Shown here in pieces: positions 34,600 to 43,504 of a DNA stretch of 64,000 bases (position 1 is its first letter; each line of letters begins with the position of its first letter). Where the stretch lies: positions 1,612,001-1,676,000 of the forward strand of contig NZ_CAKAKE010000001.1 in the NCBI RefSeq assembly GCF_916618915.1, read 5' to 3'. The notes under the pieces were generated by a model that was not told where the DNA came from, did no database searches, and saw only the letters and a program-made list of their open reading frames with translations. The translations under genes were made by a program, and so were the position numbers. Source of the stretch: Stenotrophomonas sp. Marseille-Q4652. Its GTDB lineage: Bacteria; Pseudomonadota; Gammaproteobacteria; Xanthomonadales; Xanthomonadaceae.

Positions 34600-36987
34600 T
34601 TACGAGGTGACCAGCGCCGGCTCGCGCTCGAAGGTACGCGGCGCGACGATGGCCTGGGCGAAGGTCGCCAGCTCGGACTCGCCGGTGCCGGCGGCAAACA
34701 CCAGGCCCGGATCGTTGGCCACGTCGACCTGGGCCAGGCCCAGCGCGTCCCACACCTTGCGGCCCTCGCTGACGAACAGCAGCGGCTTGCCGTGGCGGTA
34801 GGCATCACGCACGTGCTCCAGGGCGCGCACGTCGCCGACCAGCGTCTGCACCGCTGCGTCGCCGCCGACCACCGCCAGCGCGTCGAACAGCACGCCCGGC
34901 TCGTTTTCCAGCGAGGCATCGGCATCGATGCTGTCGCCGTCCTCGCCCAGCAGCTTGCCCACGTGCGGGCCCATCAGCCGCACCATCGCACCCTGCGCGG
35001 TCAGCGCCTCGTGGATGGCCAAGGCCTCGACCAGGCGGCTGCCATCGGCCAGCAGCACCGCGATGCGGCGGCTGCGGATGCCACCTTCGCCAGGACGGGC
35101 CAGCATCGACAGCGCTGGCGACACCGCCACCTCCGGCTGCACCTCGCCCTGGAAGATGCGCGGCATCGGCTCCGGCAGCTCCATGCCCAGGCCCTTGGCG
35201 ACGGCGCTGGCCAGTACGTCGGAGACGTTGCGCAGCATCGACACCACGCGCTGGCGGACGGCCGGCACGGTGACCTTGCTCAGCTCGAAGCGGAACGCAT
35301 CGATGATGTGGCGCTGTTCCACCGCGCTCTGGCTTTCCCAGAACAGGGTGGCCTGGGCGAAGTGCTCGGCGAACTTCTCCGGCTTGGCCCGCACCTCGTC
35401 ACCCTGCGGTGCCTCGGCAAAGGAAACGAAGCCGGCGGCACCGGCCTGGAACGGACAACCACCGCCCAGCGAGTTCGGTTCGTACGACACACGGCCGCGG
35501 TTGATGGTCTGGCGGTGCATGCCATCGCGCTGGTTGTTGTGGACCGGCGCGACCGGGGCGTTGATCGGCAGCTCGTGGAAGTTCGGACCACCCAGGCGGC
35601 TGATCTGGGTATCCACGTAGGAGTGGATGCGCCCGGCCAGCAGCGGGTCATTGGTGAAGTCGATGCCCGGGATCACGTGCGCGGTGCAGAAGGCGACCTG
35701 CTCGGTCTCGGCGAAGAAGTTGTCCGGATTGCGGTTAAGCACCATCCGTCCCAGCGGCTGGATCGGCACCAGCTCCTCCGGCACGATCTTGGTCGCATCG
35801 AGCACGTCGAAGCTGAACCTGTCGGCGTCTTCCTCGGTAAACACCTGCACGCCCAGTTCGTATTCCGGGTACTCGCCGGCCTCGATCGCTTCCCACAGGT
35901 CGCGGCGGTGGAAGTCCGGATCGGCACCGGAGATCTTGACCGCCTCGTCCCACGCCAGCGCGTGGGTGCCCAGCTTCGGCGTCCAGTGGAACTTGCAGAA
36001 CACCGACTGTCCCTGCGCGTTGACCAGGCGGAAGGTGTGCACGCCGAAGCCCTGCATCATCCGGTAGCTGCGCGGGATGGCGCGGTCGGACATCTGCCAC
36101 AGCAGCATGTGGGTGGACTCGGGCATCAGCGACACGAAGTCCCAGAACGTGTCGTGCGCCGAGGCCGCCTGCGGCATGGCGTGGTGCGGCTCGGGCTTCA
36201 CCGCGTGCACCAGGTCGGGGAACTTGATCGCGTCCTGGATGAAGAACACCGGGATGTTGTTGCCCACCAGGTCCCAGTTGCCTTCGTCGGTATAGAACTT
36301 GACCGCGAAGCCACGCACGTCGCGCGCGGTGTCCTTGGAGCCGCGCTCGCCCTGCACGGTGGAAAAGCGCACGAACACCGGGGTCTTCTTGCCCTTGCCC
36401 TGGAACGGCGCGGCACGGGTGAGGTCGGAAAAGTCACCGTAGGACTCGAAGTAACCGTGGGCACCGGAGCCGCGCGCATGCACGATGCGCTCGGGAATGC
36501 GCTCGTGGTCGAAGTGGGTGATCTTCTCGCGGAGGATGAAGTCCTTCAGCAGGGCCGGACCGCGCAGGCCGGCCTTGAGGCTGTTCTGATTGTCGGCAAG
36601 CGGCACGCCCTGGTTGGTGGTCAGGCGCTGGCCGGTGCCGTCATTGCGCACGCGGGTCAGCGGACCGGTGGTGGCGTCCTCGCCGGGAATGGCCTGGGTA
36701 CCGGTCTTGCCGGTCTCGTTGCCCTCGCTGACGGTGCTGGCCGTGGCAGCGGCAGTCGGCGGCGCATGGTGCTTGCCTTCCGGCGGAGTCAGAGCACCCG
36801 CGCGACCATGCTCGGCGGCCTTGTTGGCGTTGAACGGGCAGCGGGTTGCCATCTCGTTGATCGCACCGGGCACTTCGTCCAGCGCGCGCGCCGGCGTCTC
36901 GGAGGCGGTGGAGGCCGGACCACCGTCGGAGCGGGCGGCGGCCTTGTTCTTTGGGCTGGAAGGCGGATTGGTCGATTTGCTGGCCAT
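34600..36987 (-). CDS. katE: Monofunctional catalase HPII (large-subunit type)
   Basis: A 795-residue clade 2 catalase. The core has [13 protein letters not shown] and [21 protein letters not shown] (distal heme side) and the proximal Tyr in [15 protein letters not shown]. The last 150 residues form the DJ-1/PfpI-like C-terminal domain typical of large catalases ([23 protein letters not shown]). The first 100 residues are a low-complexity, Ala/Thr/Pro/Lys-rich extension. The ATG at 36987 is preferred over one 10 codons upstream. A 12-base palindrome GGGGAGCTCCCC lies 17 bases before this ATG. The gene follows the DUF6766 gene by 109 bases. Confidence 0.96.
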   Translation of the reverse strand: MASKSTNPPSSPKNKAAARSDGGPASTASETPARALDEVPGAINEMATRCPFNANKAAEHGRAGALTPPEGKHHAPPTAAATASTVSEGNETGKTGTQAIPGEDATTGPLTRVRNDGTGQRLTTNQGVPLADNQNSLKAGLRGPALLKDFILREKITHFDHERIPERIVHARGSGAHGYFESYGDFSDLTRAAPFQGKGKKTPVFVRFSTVQGERGSKDTARDVRGFAVKFYTDEGNWDLVGNNIPVFFIQDAIKFPDLVHAVKPEPHHAMPQAASAHDTFWDFVSLMPESTHMLLWQMSDRAIPRSYRMMQGFGVHTFRLVNAQGQSVFCKFHWTPKLGTHALAWDEAVKISGADPDFHRRDLWEAIEAGEYPEYELGVQVFTEEDADRFSFDVLDATKIVPEELVPIQPLGRMVLNRNPDNFFAETEQVAFCTAHVIPGIDFTNDPLLAGRIHSYVDTQISRLGGPNFHELPINAPVAPVHNNQRDGMHRQTINRGRVSYEPNSLGGGCPFQAGAAGFVSFAEAPQGDEVRAKPEKFAEHFAQATLFWESQSAVEQRHIIDAFRFELSKVTVPAVRQRVVSMLRNVSDVLASAVAKGLGMELPEPMPRIFQGEVQPEVAVSPALSMLARPGEGGIRSRRIAVLLADGSRLVEALAIHEALTAQGAMVRLMGPHVGKLLGEDGDSIDADASLENEPGVLFDALAVVGGDAAVQTLVGDVRALEHVRDAYRHGKPLLFVSEGRKVWDALGLAQVDVANDPGLVFAAGTGESELATFAQAIVAPRTFEREPALVTS

Positions 36988-37096
36988 GGGAATCTCGCTG
37001 CAAGGGGAGCTCCCCAACCTAGCCAGAGTCGATGAAACCGATGTGATCCATCCCTGATTGATTGTTCACGGCGCCGTCGCGATTCGTACTGACGCT

Positions 37097-37762
37097 TCAG
37101 GTCCCCGTTTGCGAGTTCGGCGCGGCCAGCGGCTTGGATTCCGGCGACTGGTCCTGCCGCAGGTAGATGCTCAGCACCACGATCGAGAGCACGGCAAGGA
37201 ACTCGCTTTGCCAGTTCTGCATCGACTCGAACCAGAACTGCGCGCTGGCCACATGGTGGCCAAACGAAACCGGGGCCAGCCCGTGCGCGCTGCGCTCCTC
37301 GACTTCGTGCAGCCAGCTGCCCCACGCGTGACCGAGGAACGCCAGGCCAAACAGCGCCGCATACGCCAGAGACAGCGAATTGGCATAGAGCCGCGCCCAC
37401 CAGCCGCCCTTGCGCAGTGGCCACGGCGCTGGACCCGGATCAATACGCTCCTCCTCTTCCGCAGGATCAAGCGGCCGTGACTCGGCCGATCCCTTCTGCC
37501 GCAGCTTCACCGTCAGCAGCACGTACATGCCCATCTGCAGGAATTCGCTTTCCCAGTTCTCGAACGTGGCCGAGATGAAGTGGCCGCTGGCCAGGTATTG
37601 CGCCAGCGACTCGGGCAGCAGGCCCTGCTCGATGCGCTCGGCATTGCTGACCTCCATGCCGGTCAACACCTGGCCCACCAGGAAGACGAGGAACAGCAGC
37701 AACAGCACCAGTGAAAGCCCGTTGCGCTGCAGGAACGAGGGCGACCGTGCATTGCGGGTCAT
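37097..37762 (-). CDS. DUF6766 family membrane protein with an internal duplication
   Basis: A 221-residue protein made of two similar halves of about 85 residues. Half 1 has NGLSLVLLLLFLVFLVGQ, then HFISATFENWESEFLQM and a helix ending LRQKGSAESRP. Half 2 has NSLSLAYAALFGLAFLGH, then QFWFESMQNWQSEFLAV and a helix ending LRQDQSPESKP. Each half has two membrane helices with a conserved Asn-Trp-(Glu/Gln)-Ser-Glu-Phe turn. The family has no established function. The start at 37762 is chosen by position before the first helix; the ribosome site is weak. It lies between the CorA-type gene and katE on one strand. Confidence 0.8.
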   Translation of the reverse strand: MTRNARSPSFLQRNGLSLVLLLLFLVFLVGQVLTGMEVSNAERIEQGLLPESLAQYLASGHFISATFENWESEFLQMGMYVLLTVKLRQKGSAESRPLDPAEEEERIDPGPAPWPLRKGGWWARLYANSLSLAYAALFGLAFLGHAWGSWLHEVEERSAHGLAPVSFGHHVASAQFWFESMQNWQSEFLAVLSIVVLSIYLRQDQSPESKPLAAPNSQTGT

Positions 37763-37834
37763 GGCGGCACTCCAGCGTGCGGTGGAGCCCACCATCTGCC
37801 CGCCTGCCACAAGGCGTCGTGAAGTCCGGTCGGA

Positions 37835-38851
37835 TCAGAACCAGCGTCGCGCCTTGCCCAGCGCGAATGCGCCGAGCGCGAAGCAGAACAGGCCACCGAC
37901 CACCAGCCAGAACGCGCCGTCCCTGAACTGGAAGAAGCTGGCGTCGAAGTTCATGCCCAGCGCGCCGACGAAGGTCGCCATCAGGCCGGTGATCACGGTG
38001 ACGAAGGTCAGCATCCGCATCGAATCGCTGGTGCGCAGCGCGGTCTGGCTGCTGAACAGTTCGAAGCTGCCAATCACCAGGTCGCGCGCGTTCTCCACCA
38101 TGTCCATCGCCCGCTCGAAGCGGGTATCGAGCGCGACGAAATGGCGTGCGGCCAGGGTGTTGTCGCTGTGCCGGAAGTCCGGCCGCGACATCACCCCGAA
38201 CACGCTGCGGTGCGGGGCCAGCATGCGCCGCAATCGCGATGCCCAGCGGCGCAGCCGTTGCAGCTCGGCGATGTTGTCGCCCACCGCGCGGTCGAGCATC
38301 TCGACCTCGAGGTGCTCGATCGCGCCCTCGTAGTCACTCACCGCCTGGAAGTAGCCGGCCAGCTGCCGGTCCAGCACGGTAGCCACGAAGCTCTCCGCGC
38401 ACATGCCGCCCAGCACCACCTCGCGGCAGGTGTGGCGCAGCTCGGTCAGGAATTCGACCTCGCCACGGTGCAGGGTGACCACGCGGTTGGGTCCGGCCAC
38501 GCAGACCAGCACCACGCCGGACATCAGTTCCTTCTGCTGCTGGTCATTGATGGCCACGCAACGCACCCAGAAACAGTCGCCGGCCTGGCCCACCCCGGGC
38601 GTGGTACCGCCCTCGATGAAGGCCATTGCCTGGTCCGGGAACCCGCAGGCCTCCCACACCTGCTGCAGCAACTCGTCCGATGGGTCCTCCAGGTCCACCC
38701 AGAGCAGCTCGCTGTCGCTGGGCGGGTGCTCGCCCAGCAGACGGTCATCCAGCGCGCGCGGCGGGGCGTCGGACTGGAACAGCCGCGCGAAGAACCCGTC
38801 TGGTCCGGTGGGCACGTCCGGCGTGGAAGCAGGCAGTTCGATGTCGGGCAA
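37835..38851 (-). CDS. CorA/ZntB-family divalent cation transporter
   Basis: A 338-residue protein ending in two membrane helices with the pore signature Gly-Met-Asn (ALGMNFD) just after the first, and a basic cytoplasmic tail. The large N-terminal cytoplasmic domain includes the long stalk helix (DNIAELQRLRRWASRLRRML). The best start is TTG at 38851: GAGGAG lies 7 bases upstream and the frame begins LPDIELPAS, whereas the upstream ATG at 39040 would run into the divergent glycosylase gene and give a low-complexity N-terminus. ZntB-type members carry zinc with protons; CorA-type carry magnesium. The metal is not decided by sequence. Confidence 0.88.
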   Translation of the reverse strand: MPDIELPASTPDVPTGPDGFFARLFQSDAPPRALDDRLLGEHPPSDSELLWVDLEDPSDELLQQVWEACGFPDQAMAFIEGGTTPGVGQAGDCFWVRCVAINDQQQKELMSGVVLVCVAGPNRVVTLHRGEVEFLTELRHTCREVVLGGMCAESFVATVLDRQLAGYFQAVSDYEGAIEHLEVEMLDRAVGDNIAELQRLRRWASRLRRMLAPHRSVFGVMSRPDFRHSDNTLAARHFVALDTRFERAMDMVENARDLVIGSFELFSSQTALRTSDSMRMLTFVTVITGLMATFVGALGMNFDASFFQFRDGAFWLVVGGLFCFALGAFALGKARRWF

Positions 38852-38981
38852 GCTTGGGCTCCTCTTTATACCGGCCCTGTGTAGCGCGTGCTCCGCGGAA
38901 AAGGCGTGACGGCCCGGGATGTTGACGCCGGCACGATGGACGAGCGGACAATCTGTCGCCCCGCTCCCACCCGTGCTGCCG

Positions 38982-39665
38982 ATGAACCCGGATTCCCCCG
39001 CCCCTGGCCCTGCTTGGCTGTCGCCACTGGCCGAGTCCATCGGCGTCCGCTGGGACGTGCTGCCGCGAGGTTTCTATGCCCGCCATCCCACCGAGGTGGC
39101 ACCGGAACTGTTGAACAAGATCCTGGTCCGCGCCGACGGGCGGGCAGCGCGCATCGTCGAGGTCGAGGCCTACGCCGGCAGCGAGGACGCCGCGGCGCAC
39201 TCCTTCCGTGGCCAGACCGCGCGCAATGCCACCATGTTCGGTGAGGCCGGGCACCTGTATGTCTACTTCACCTACGGGATGCACTGGGGAAGCAATGCCG
39301 TGTGCGGCCAGCTCGACGAAGGCATGGGGGTGCTGCTGCGGGCGATGGAGCCCCTGCATGGCGTGGAAGCGATGCGTGGATTACGCCCGGCCGCCCGCCG
39401 GGAGCAGGACCTGGGCAGTGGCCCGGGCAAGCTGTCACAGGCCTTTGGCATCACCGGCGAGCTGGATGGCGCGGACCTGGTGACGGGCGACTTGGGCATC
39501 GCCATCGTCAGTGATGGCGTGCCGCCTCCGCTGGACCCGGTGGTCGGGCCGCGGGTCGGCATCAGCCGGGCGATGGATTTCCCGTGGCGGTGGCATGTGC
39601 CCGGGCATGCCCACGTCTCCCGGGCACGCCCGGCCCCCCTGCCGAAACGACGCACGCCACGCTGA
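38982..39665 (+). CDS. DNA-3-methyladenine glycosylase (AAG/MPG type)
   Basis: A 227-residue base-excision repair enzyme removing alkylated purines. The AAG fold signatures are RIVEVEAYAGSEDAAAHSFRGQTARNATMF (catalytic Glu in the first part, seen as VEVEAY), YVYFTYGMHW and LGSGPGKLSQAFGI. The ATG at 38982 gives a normal length. It is divergent from the CorA-type gene and convergent with the DUF1264 gene, with only 4 bases between stop codons. Confidence 0.92.
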   Translation: MNPDSPAPGPAWLSPLAESIGVRWDVLPRGFYARHPTEVAPELLNKILVRADGRAARIVEVEAYAGSEDAAAHSFRGQTARNATMFGEAGHLYVYFTYGMHWGSNAVCGQLDEGMGVLLRAMEPLHGVEAMRGLRPAARREQDLGSGPGKLSQAFGITGELDGADLVTGDLGIAIVSDGVPPPLDPVVGPRVGISRAMDFPWRWHVPGHAHVSRARPAPLPKRRTPR

Positions 39666-39669
39666 GGCT

Positions 39670-40460
39670 TCAACGCCCCGAACTGCAAGCGTTTTGCTCC
39701 GGTGAGGACTCGCCTGCGGGCCGGGCGTCGTGTGGATCACCGGTGGGGTCGGCAATCTGCACCACCTTGCCTGCCTGCCAGGCGTCGGCGCCAGGCTTGA
39801 TCGGCGGCGCCTGGATGTCTGCACGCTCGGCACGACGCTCGTTGCTGTCCACGCCAAGGCGACGGTCGCGCGCGGCCACCATCGCCATGTCGGTCTGTCC
39901 GTCCGCGGTGAAGCCCATCATCAGTTGCGGCACGCCCAGCGGCAATTCCTTGTCCAGATCGGTATGCCAGGTGTGCCAGGTCTTGCCATAGGTGCCGACC
40001 AGTTTCTCCATCAATGCCTTTTCGGCCACGCGTGGCAGGCCGGGGGCCACCAGCTGGCCGGACTTCACTTCATGCACGTGGCTGTGCCAGAGCGGCTTCT
40101 CGGCCTCGGGCAGGCGCTCGAACAGCTCGCCGGCGATGATGTACTCCACGCCCATGATCCGCGCCTCGCGCACGTTGCCGTCATGGATCACGCACTGGAT
40201 GACATCCTCGTTGAGCACCGAACAGTAGTGGTGCGCCTCCATCTGCGACTGCATGCGCCCGTTGTAGAAGTGGAAGCCATCCAGGTAGGCATTGATCGCC
40301 TCGATCGGCAGCTTGTCCCGCAGCACCGCGGCGCCTGCATCAAGCGCCTGGGTCTCGCCGATTCGGACTGGCCCGGGACGTCCACCGGCGACTCGGTGTC
40401 GCCGCCCCCGCAGCCTGCCAGCCCCAGGACCACCATCGGTATCGCCACGACTCCACGCAT
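39670..40460 (-). pseudogene. DUF1264/OBAP-family lipoprotein gene, frameshifted between signal peptide and domain
   Basis: From the ATG at 40460 (GGGAG 7 bases upstream) the frame gives a lipoprotein signal with lipobox LAGC, then runs out of register. The DUF1264 domain (INAYLDGFHFYNG, MEAHHYC, VEYIIAGELFERLP, LWHSHVHEVKSGQL, GKTWHTWHTD, LGVPQLMMGFTADGQ) is complete but in another frame, readable upstream to GETQALDAGAAVLRDKL at about 40355. The two parts would join after a one-base change between about 40355 and 40400. Either a real frameshift, so no full protein, or a sequence error. It follows ligD by 14 bases. The family is related to plant oil-body-associated proteins and has no clear bacterial role. 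Confidence 0.8.
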
Positions 40461-40474
40461 GTATCCGCTCCCTG

Positions 40475-43144
40475 TCATTCGCTGTCGCGCGCCCAGCGCG
40501 CGAGGTTCTGCCTGACCTTGTCGATACCGTCCCACGGGTCCTTGCGACGGCGCCGCAACCTGGCCGGCACGTCCTTCAGGGTGAACGCGTCCGGGCGCTT
40601 GAGCTTGGACAGCTCGCTCCACGCCAGCGGCATGGCCACCGGCGCGCCGGGGCGGGCACGCAGCGAATACGAAGCCACTGCGGTGGCCCCGCGGCCATTG
40701 CGCAGGTAATCAACGAAGATGCGCTTGTTGCGCAGGCGCTTGGTCGCCGTGGCCAGGAAGCGGTCCGGCTCCGAGCGTGCCAGCGCGTCGGCAAAGCTGT
40801 GGGCGAAGCGCTTGGTCAGGTCCCAGTCGCAGCCCGGGCTCAGCGGCACCACCACGTGCAGGCCCTTGCCGCCCGAGGCACGCACGAACGACTCCAGTTC
40901 CAGCTGCTTGAGCAGCTTGCGGATGTCGACCGCCGCCTTTTTCACTTCAGAGAACGGCACGCCTTCTCCCGGGTCCAGGTCGAACACCACCCGGTCGGCA
41001 CGGTCCGGCTCGGCGGCGTGGGACCCCCAGGGGTGGAATTCCAGCGCGTTGAACTGCACCAGCTCCATCAACCCGGCCAGGTCCTCGACCACCAGGTAAT
41101 TGGCGGCAGTGCCGGATTCTTCCTTCAGCTTGGCCGTGGACACCCGCTCCAGCCCGGCGGTCAGGTGCTTCTGGAAGAAGCACGGTCGCCCGGTGCCCGC
41201 GGGGCATCGGATCACGGACAGCGGCCGGCCGGTGATTTCCGGCAGCAGGTGATCGGCCACCGCCAGGTAGTAGTCCCACACCTGCTGCTTGGTGATGCGG
41301 TCGTCCGGGAACAGCACCTTGGTCGGGCTTGACAGCTTTGGCAGCTCGTCCGTAGCGCCGCGCTTGCGCGCGGCTGCCGGCTTGGCCGCCTTCGTTGTCT
41401 TCGTTGCCGTCGTTGCCTTCGCCGCCGTGGCCGCCTTGCTGGCCTTCTTCGTGGCGGCCCTGGCGGTGGTCTTCTTCGCCGGCCTGGACCGGGTGGCCTG
41501 CTCGACATCCACGGGTTCGGTCTCCTTGATCGGCGTGCGATCCGAATCGGCCAGGTCCGCCACGTCCTTGTCCGGCCGCAGCGTCTTCAGCGAGGGCTGG
41601 CGCAACAGCTGCTGGCGGCCAATGCCGCGGTAGAACACTTCAACCACGAAGCGCGGCGCAAACCAGGTCGCGGTCCTCAGGTCGGTGTCGGTGGTGCCGA
41701 CGTGGGCGGTGGGCTTCTTGCCACCACCGCGCGTGAGCTTTGCCGTCACCTGGCGCATCAGTTCGTCGTTGAACCCGCTGCCGACGCGGCCGACGTATAG
41801 CCAGCCATGTTCGGGGTCGGGTTTGGCCAGCAACAGCGAGCCGAAGCCGGTGCGGCTGCCCTTGGGCGCGGTGTAGCCGACGACCGCGAATTCGTCGCTG
41901 GCCAGCTGCTTGGTCTTGCGCCAGTCATCCCCACGGCCGCCGCGATACGGACGGTCGGCACGCTTGGAGATGATGCCCTCGAAGTCGCGCTTGCCCGCCA
42001 GCTCGTAGGCGGCCTCGCCATCACCTTCGATGTGCGAGCTGAAGGCCAGGTGCGCCGGCGCGTCGACCAGCAGCTCCTGCAGCAGCGCCTTGCGTTCGAG
42101 CAACGGCGCATCGGCAATGTCCACGCCGTTGATGTGCAGCAGGTCGAACAGGGCAAAGGCCAGCTTGCCCTGGCGTTCGCCCGAGAGCGTGGACTGCAGC
42201 AGGTTGAAATCCTCGCGCGAACCGGTGCCGGCGATCAGTTCGCCATCCAGCGCCAGGGATTCCAGGCCCAGCTGCTCGATGGCCTCGCGGATGTCGGGCA
42301 GCTTGGCGGTCCAGTCCAGCGCATTGCGCGACCATAACTGCACCTGGCCCTCGGTCGCCGTGGCCAGGATGCGGTAGCCATCCCACTTCAATTCGTGGAT
42401 CCACTGCGCGCCGCTGGGCGGCGCATCGCCGAGCTTGGCCAGTTGCGGTTCGAATGGCCCGTCCGGTGCCTTGGCCTTCTTCGCGCCGGTCAGCGCCATT
42501 GCCTTGCGCGCCCAGTTCTTGCGCCGGCCCTTGCGCCGGCCCTTGCGCGGCGCCGGCACGGTCGCCAGGCGCTTCTTGTTGGCCTTGCCGGCACCGGCCC
42601 GCTTGAGGTCGTCGGCCGGCGGCGGCGATACATCGGCCAGCAGGTCGTCGGCTTCCAGCTTGCTGGCGTGTTCGTCCTTCTCCTTGAACAGCAGCCACTG
42701 CGGCTGCCGTGCCGGCTTGCCCGAACGCACCAGGTGCCAGCCGCCCTTGAGCTTGCTGCCAAACAACTCGAAGCGCAGGTGACCCTTGGCCAGTTGCTCC
42801 TCGACATCGTGTTCGGTCGACCACACGCCCTGGTCGAAACGGGCGACGTGGCCGCCACCGTACTGGCCCTTGGGGATCTCGCCTTCAAAACCGGCGTAGT
42901 CGACCGGGTGGTCCTCCACCTCCACCGCCATGCGCTTGACCGACGGGTCATAGCTTGGCCCCTTGGGTACGGCCCAGCTCTTGAGCGCGTCACCGACCTG
43001 CAGGCGGAAGTCGTAGTGGCGACGGCTGGCATGGTGGAGCTGGACCACGAAGATCGGCCGCTGCCCACGCGGCGGGCGCTTGCCCGGCTCCGGCTCGCGG
43101 GTGTTGTCGAAACTGCGCTTGCGTCGGTAGTCGGCCAAGCTCAT
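40475..43144 (-). CDS. ligD: DNA ligase D (non-homologous end joining)
   Basis: An 889-residue protein with domains in the order phosphoesterase (about 30-150, RRHYDFRLQV, EGEIPKGQYGGG), ATP-dependent ligase (adenylated Lys253 in ELKWDGYR) with OB fold to about 530, and primase-polymerase (about 600-889, LFPDDRITKQQVWDYY, DLDPGEGVPF). It seals double-strand breaks together with Ku. Two linkers are unusually basic and low-complexity: residues 190-225 (KGRRKGRRK) and 545-590 (Lys/Ala/Thr-rich, histone H1-like). No ku gene is in the window. The gene is 11 bases after the DUF3606 gene and 14 before the DUF1264 gene. Confidence 0.95.
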   Translation of the reverse strand: MSLADYRRKRSFDNTREPEPGKRPPRGQRPIFVVQLHHASRRHYDFRLQVGDALKSWAVPKGPSYDPSVKRMAVEVEDHPVDYAGFEGEIPKGQYGGGHVARFDQGVWSTEHDVEEQLAKGHLRFELFGSKLKGGWHLVRSGKPARQPQWLLFKEKDEHASKLEADDLLADVSPPPADDLKRAGAGKANKKRLATVPAPRKGRRKGRRKNWARKAMALTGAKKAKAPDGPFEPQLAKLGDAPPSGAQWIHELKWDGYRILATATEGQVQLWSRNALDWTAKLPDIREAIEQLGLESLALDGELIAGTGSREDFNLLQSTLSGERQGKLAFALFDLLHINGVDIADAPLLERKALLQELLVDAPAHLAFSSHIEGDGEAAYELAGKRDFEGIISKRADRPYRGGRGDDWRKTKQLASDEFAVVGYTAPKGSRTGFGSLLLAKPDPEHGWLYVGRVGSGFNDELMRQVTAKLTRGGGKKPTAHVGTTDTDLRTATWFAPRFVVEVFYRGIGRQQLLRQPSLKTLRPDKDVADLADSDRTPIKETEPVDVEQATRSRPAKKTTARAATKKASKAATAAKATTATKTTKAAKPAAARKRGATDELPKLSSPTKVLFPDDRITKQQVWDYYLAVADHLLPEITGRPLSVIRCPAGTGRPCFFQKHLTAGLERVSTAKLKEESGTAANYLVVEDLAGLMELVQFNALEFHPWGSHAAEPDRADRVVFDLDPGEGVPFSEVKKAAVDIRKLLKQLELESFVRASGGKGLHVVVPLSPGCDWDLTKRFAHSFADALARSEPDRFLATATKRLRNKRIFVDYLRNGRGATAVASYSLRARPGAPVAMPLAWSELSKLKRPDAFTLKDVPARLRRRRKDPWDGIDKVRQNLARWARDSE
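42519..42549 (-). repeat. 12-base tandem repeat in the first linker of ligD
   Basis: The unit TTGCGCCGGCCC occurs twice in full and once in part on the plus strand. It encodes the KGRRKGRRK stretch and is in frame, so copy number could vary without breaking the protein. Confidence 0.8.
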
Positions 43145-43155
43145 CGCGCTGCCGC

Positions 43156-43332
43156 TTACTTGCCCAGGTGCTGGCGCACAGCCTCGGCCATTGGGCCCAC
43201 GGCCTTGACCGCTGCGCGCAGTTCGTCGGCGCTCACGCCCAGCGCCTGGGTCCAGTAACGCAGCTCGTAGTCCTCGTTGACGTTGATGCGGGTGCGGTCT
43301 GCCGGACCGGCCTTGCTCTTGTCATCGCTCAT
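43156..43332 (-). CDS. DUF3606 family small protein
   Basis: A 58-residue protein with the DUF3606 pattern: RINVNEDYELRYWTQALGVSADELRAAVKAVG, a short beta segment and two helices. The ATG at 43332 has a strong GAGGAGG site 6 bases upstream. It heads an apparent operon with ligD. Function is unknown; short DUF3606 proteins often occur near ligD, so a role with end joining is possible but unproven. Confidence 0.85.
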   Translation of the reverse strand: MSDDKSKAGPADRTRINVNEDYELRYWTQALGVSADELRAAVKAVGPMAEAVRQHLGK

Positions 43333-43504
43333 GGCATGCCTCCTCGGGTTTTGCGGCCTTGGTACACCCGGTCCCGTGGATCGTGCGTGATCACTACGCG
43401 GCAAGTGCTGAAGACCGCTTTTTCCTGTAGGAAAACCCCGCATTTAACGACCCCTTCACCGCGCAGGTCCTAGGGTGCCCCACCGGGGAATGCAAGAAAA
43501 CGAC

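Noticed and set aside
37004..37015. Palindrome GGGGAGCTCCCC upstream of katE as an operator
   Set aside because: It overlaps likely ribosome-site sequence, and a GC-rich 12-base palindrome can occur by chance; no second copy was seen.
33400..37035. 1211-codon open frame on the plus strand over the POT and katE genes
   Set aside because: It crosses a strong terminator and two well-supported genes; no recognisable domain.
38852..39040. ATG at 39040 as the start of the CorA-type transporter
   Set aside because: The extension is Gly/Ser-rich, unlike the family, and overlaps the divergent glycosylase gene; a TTG with a strong ribosome site at 38851 fits better.
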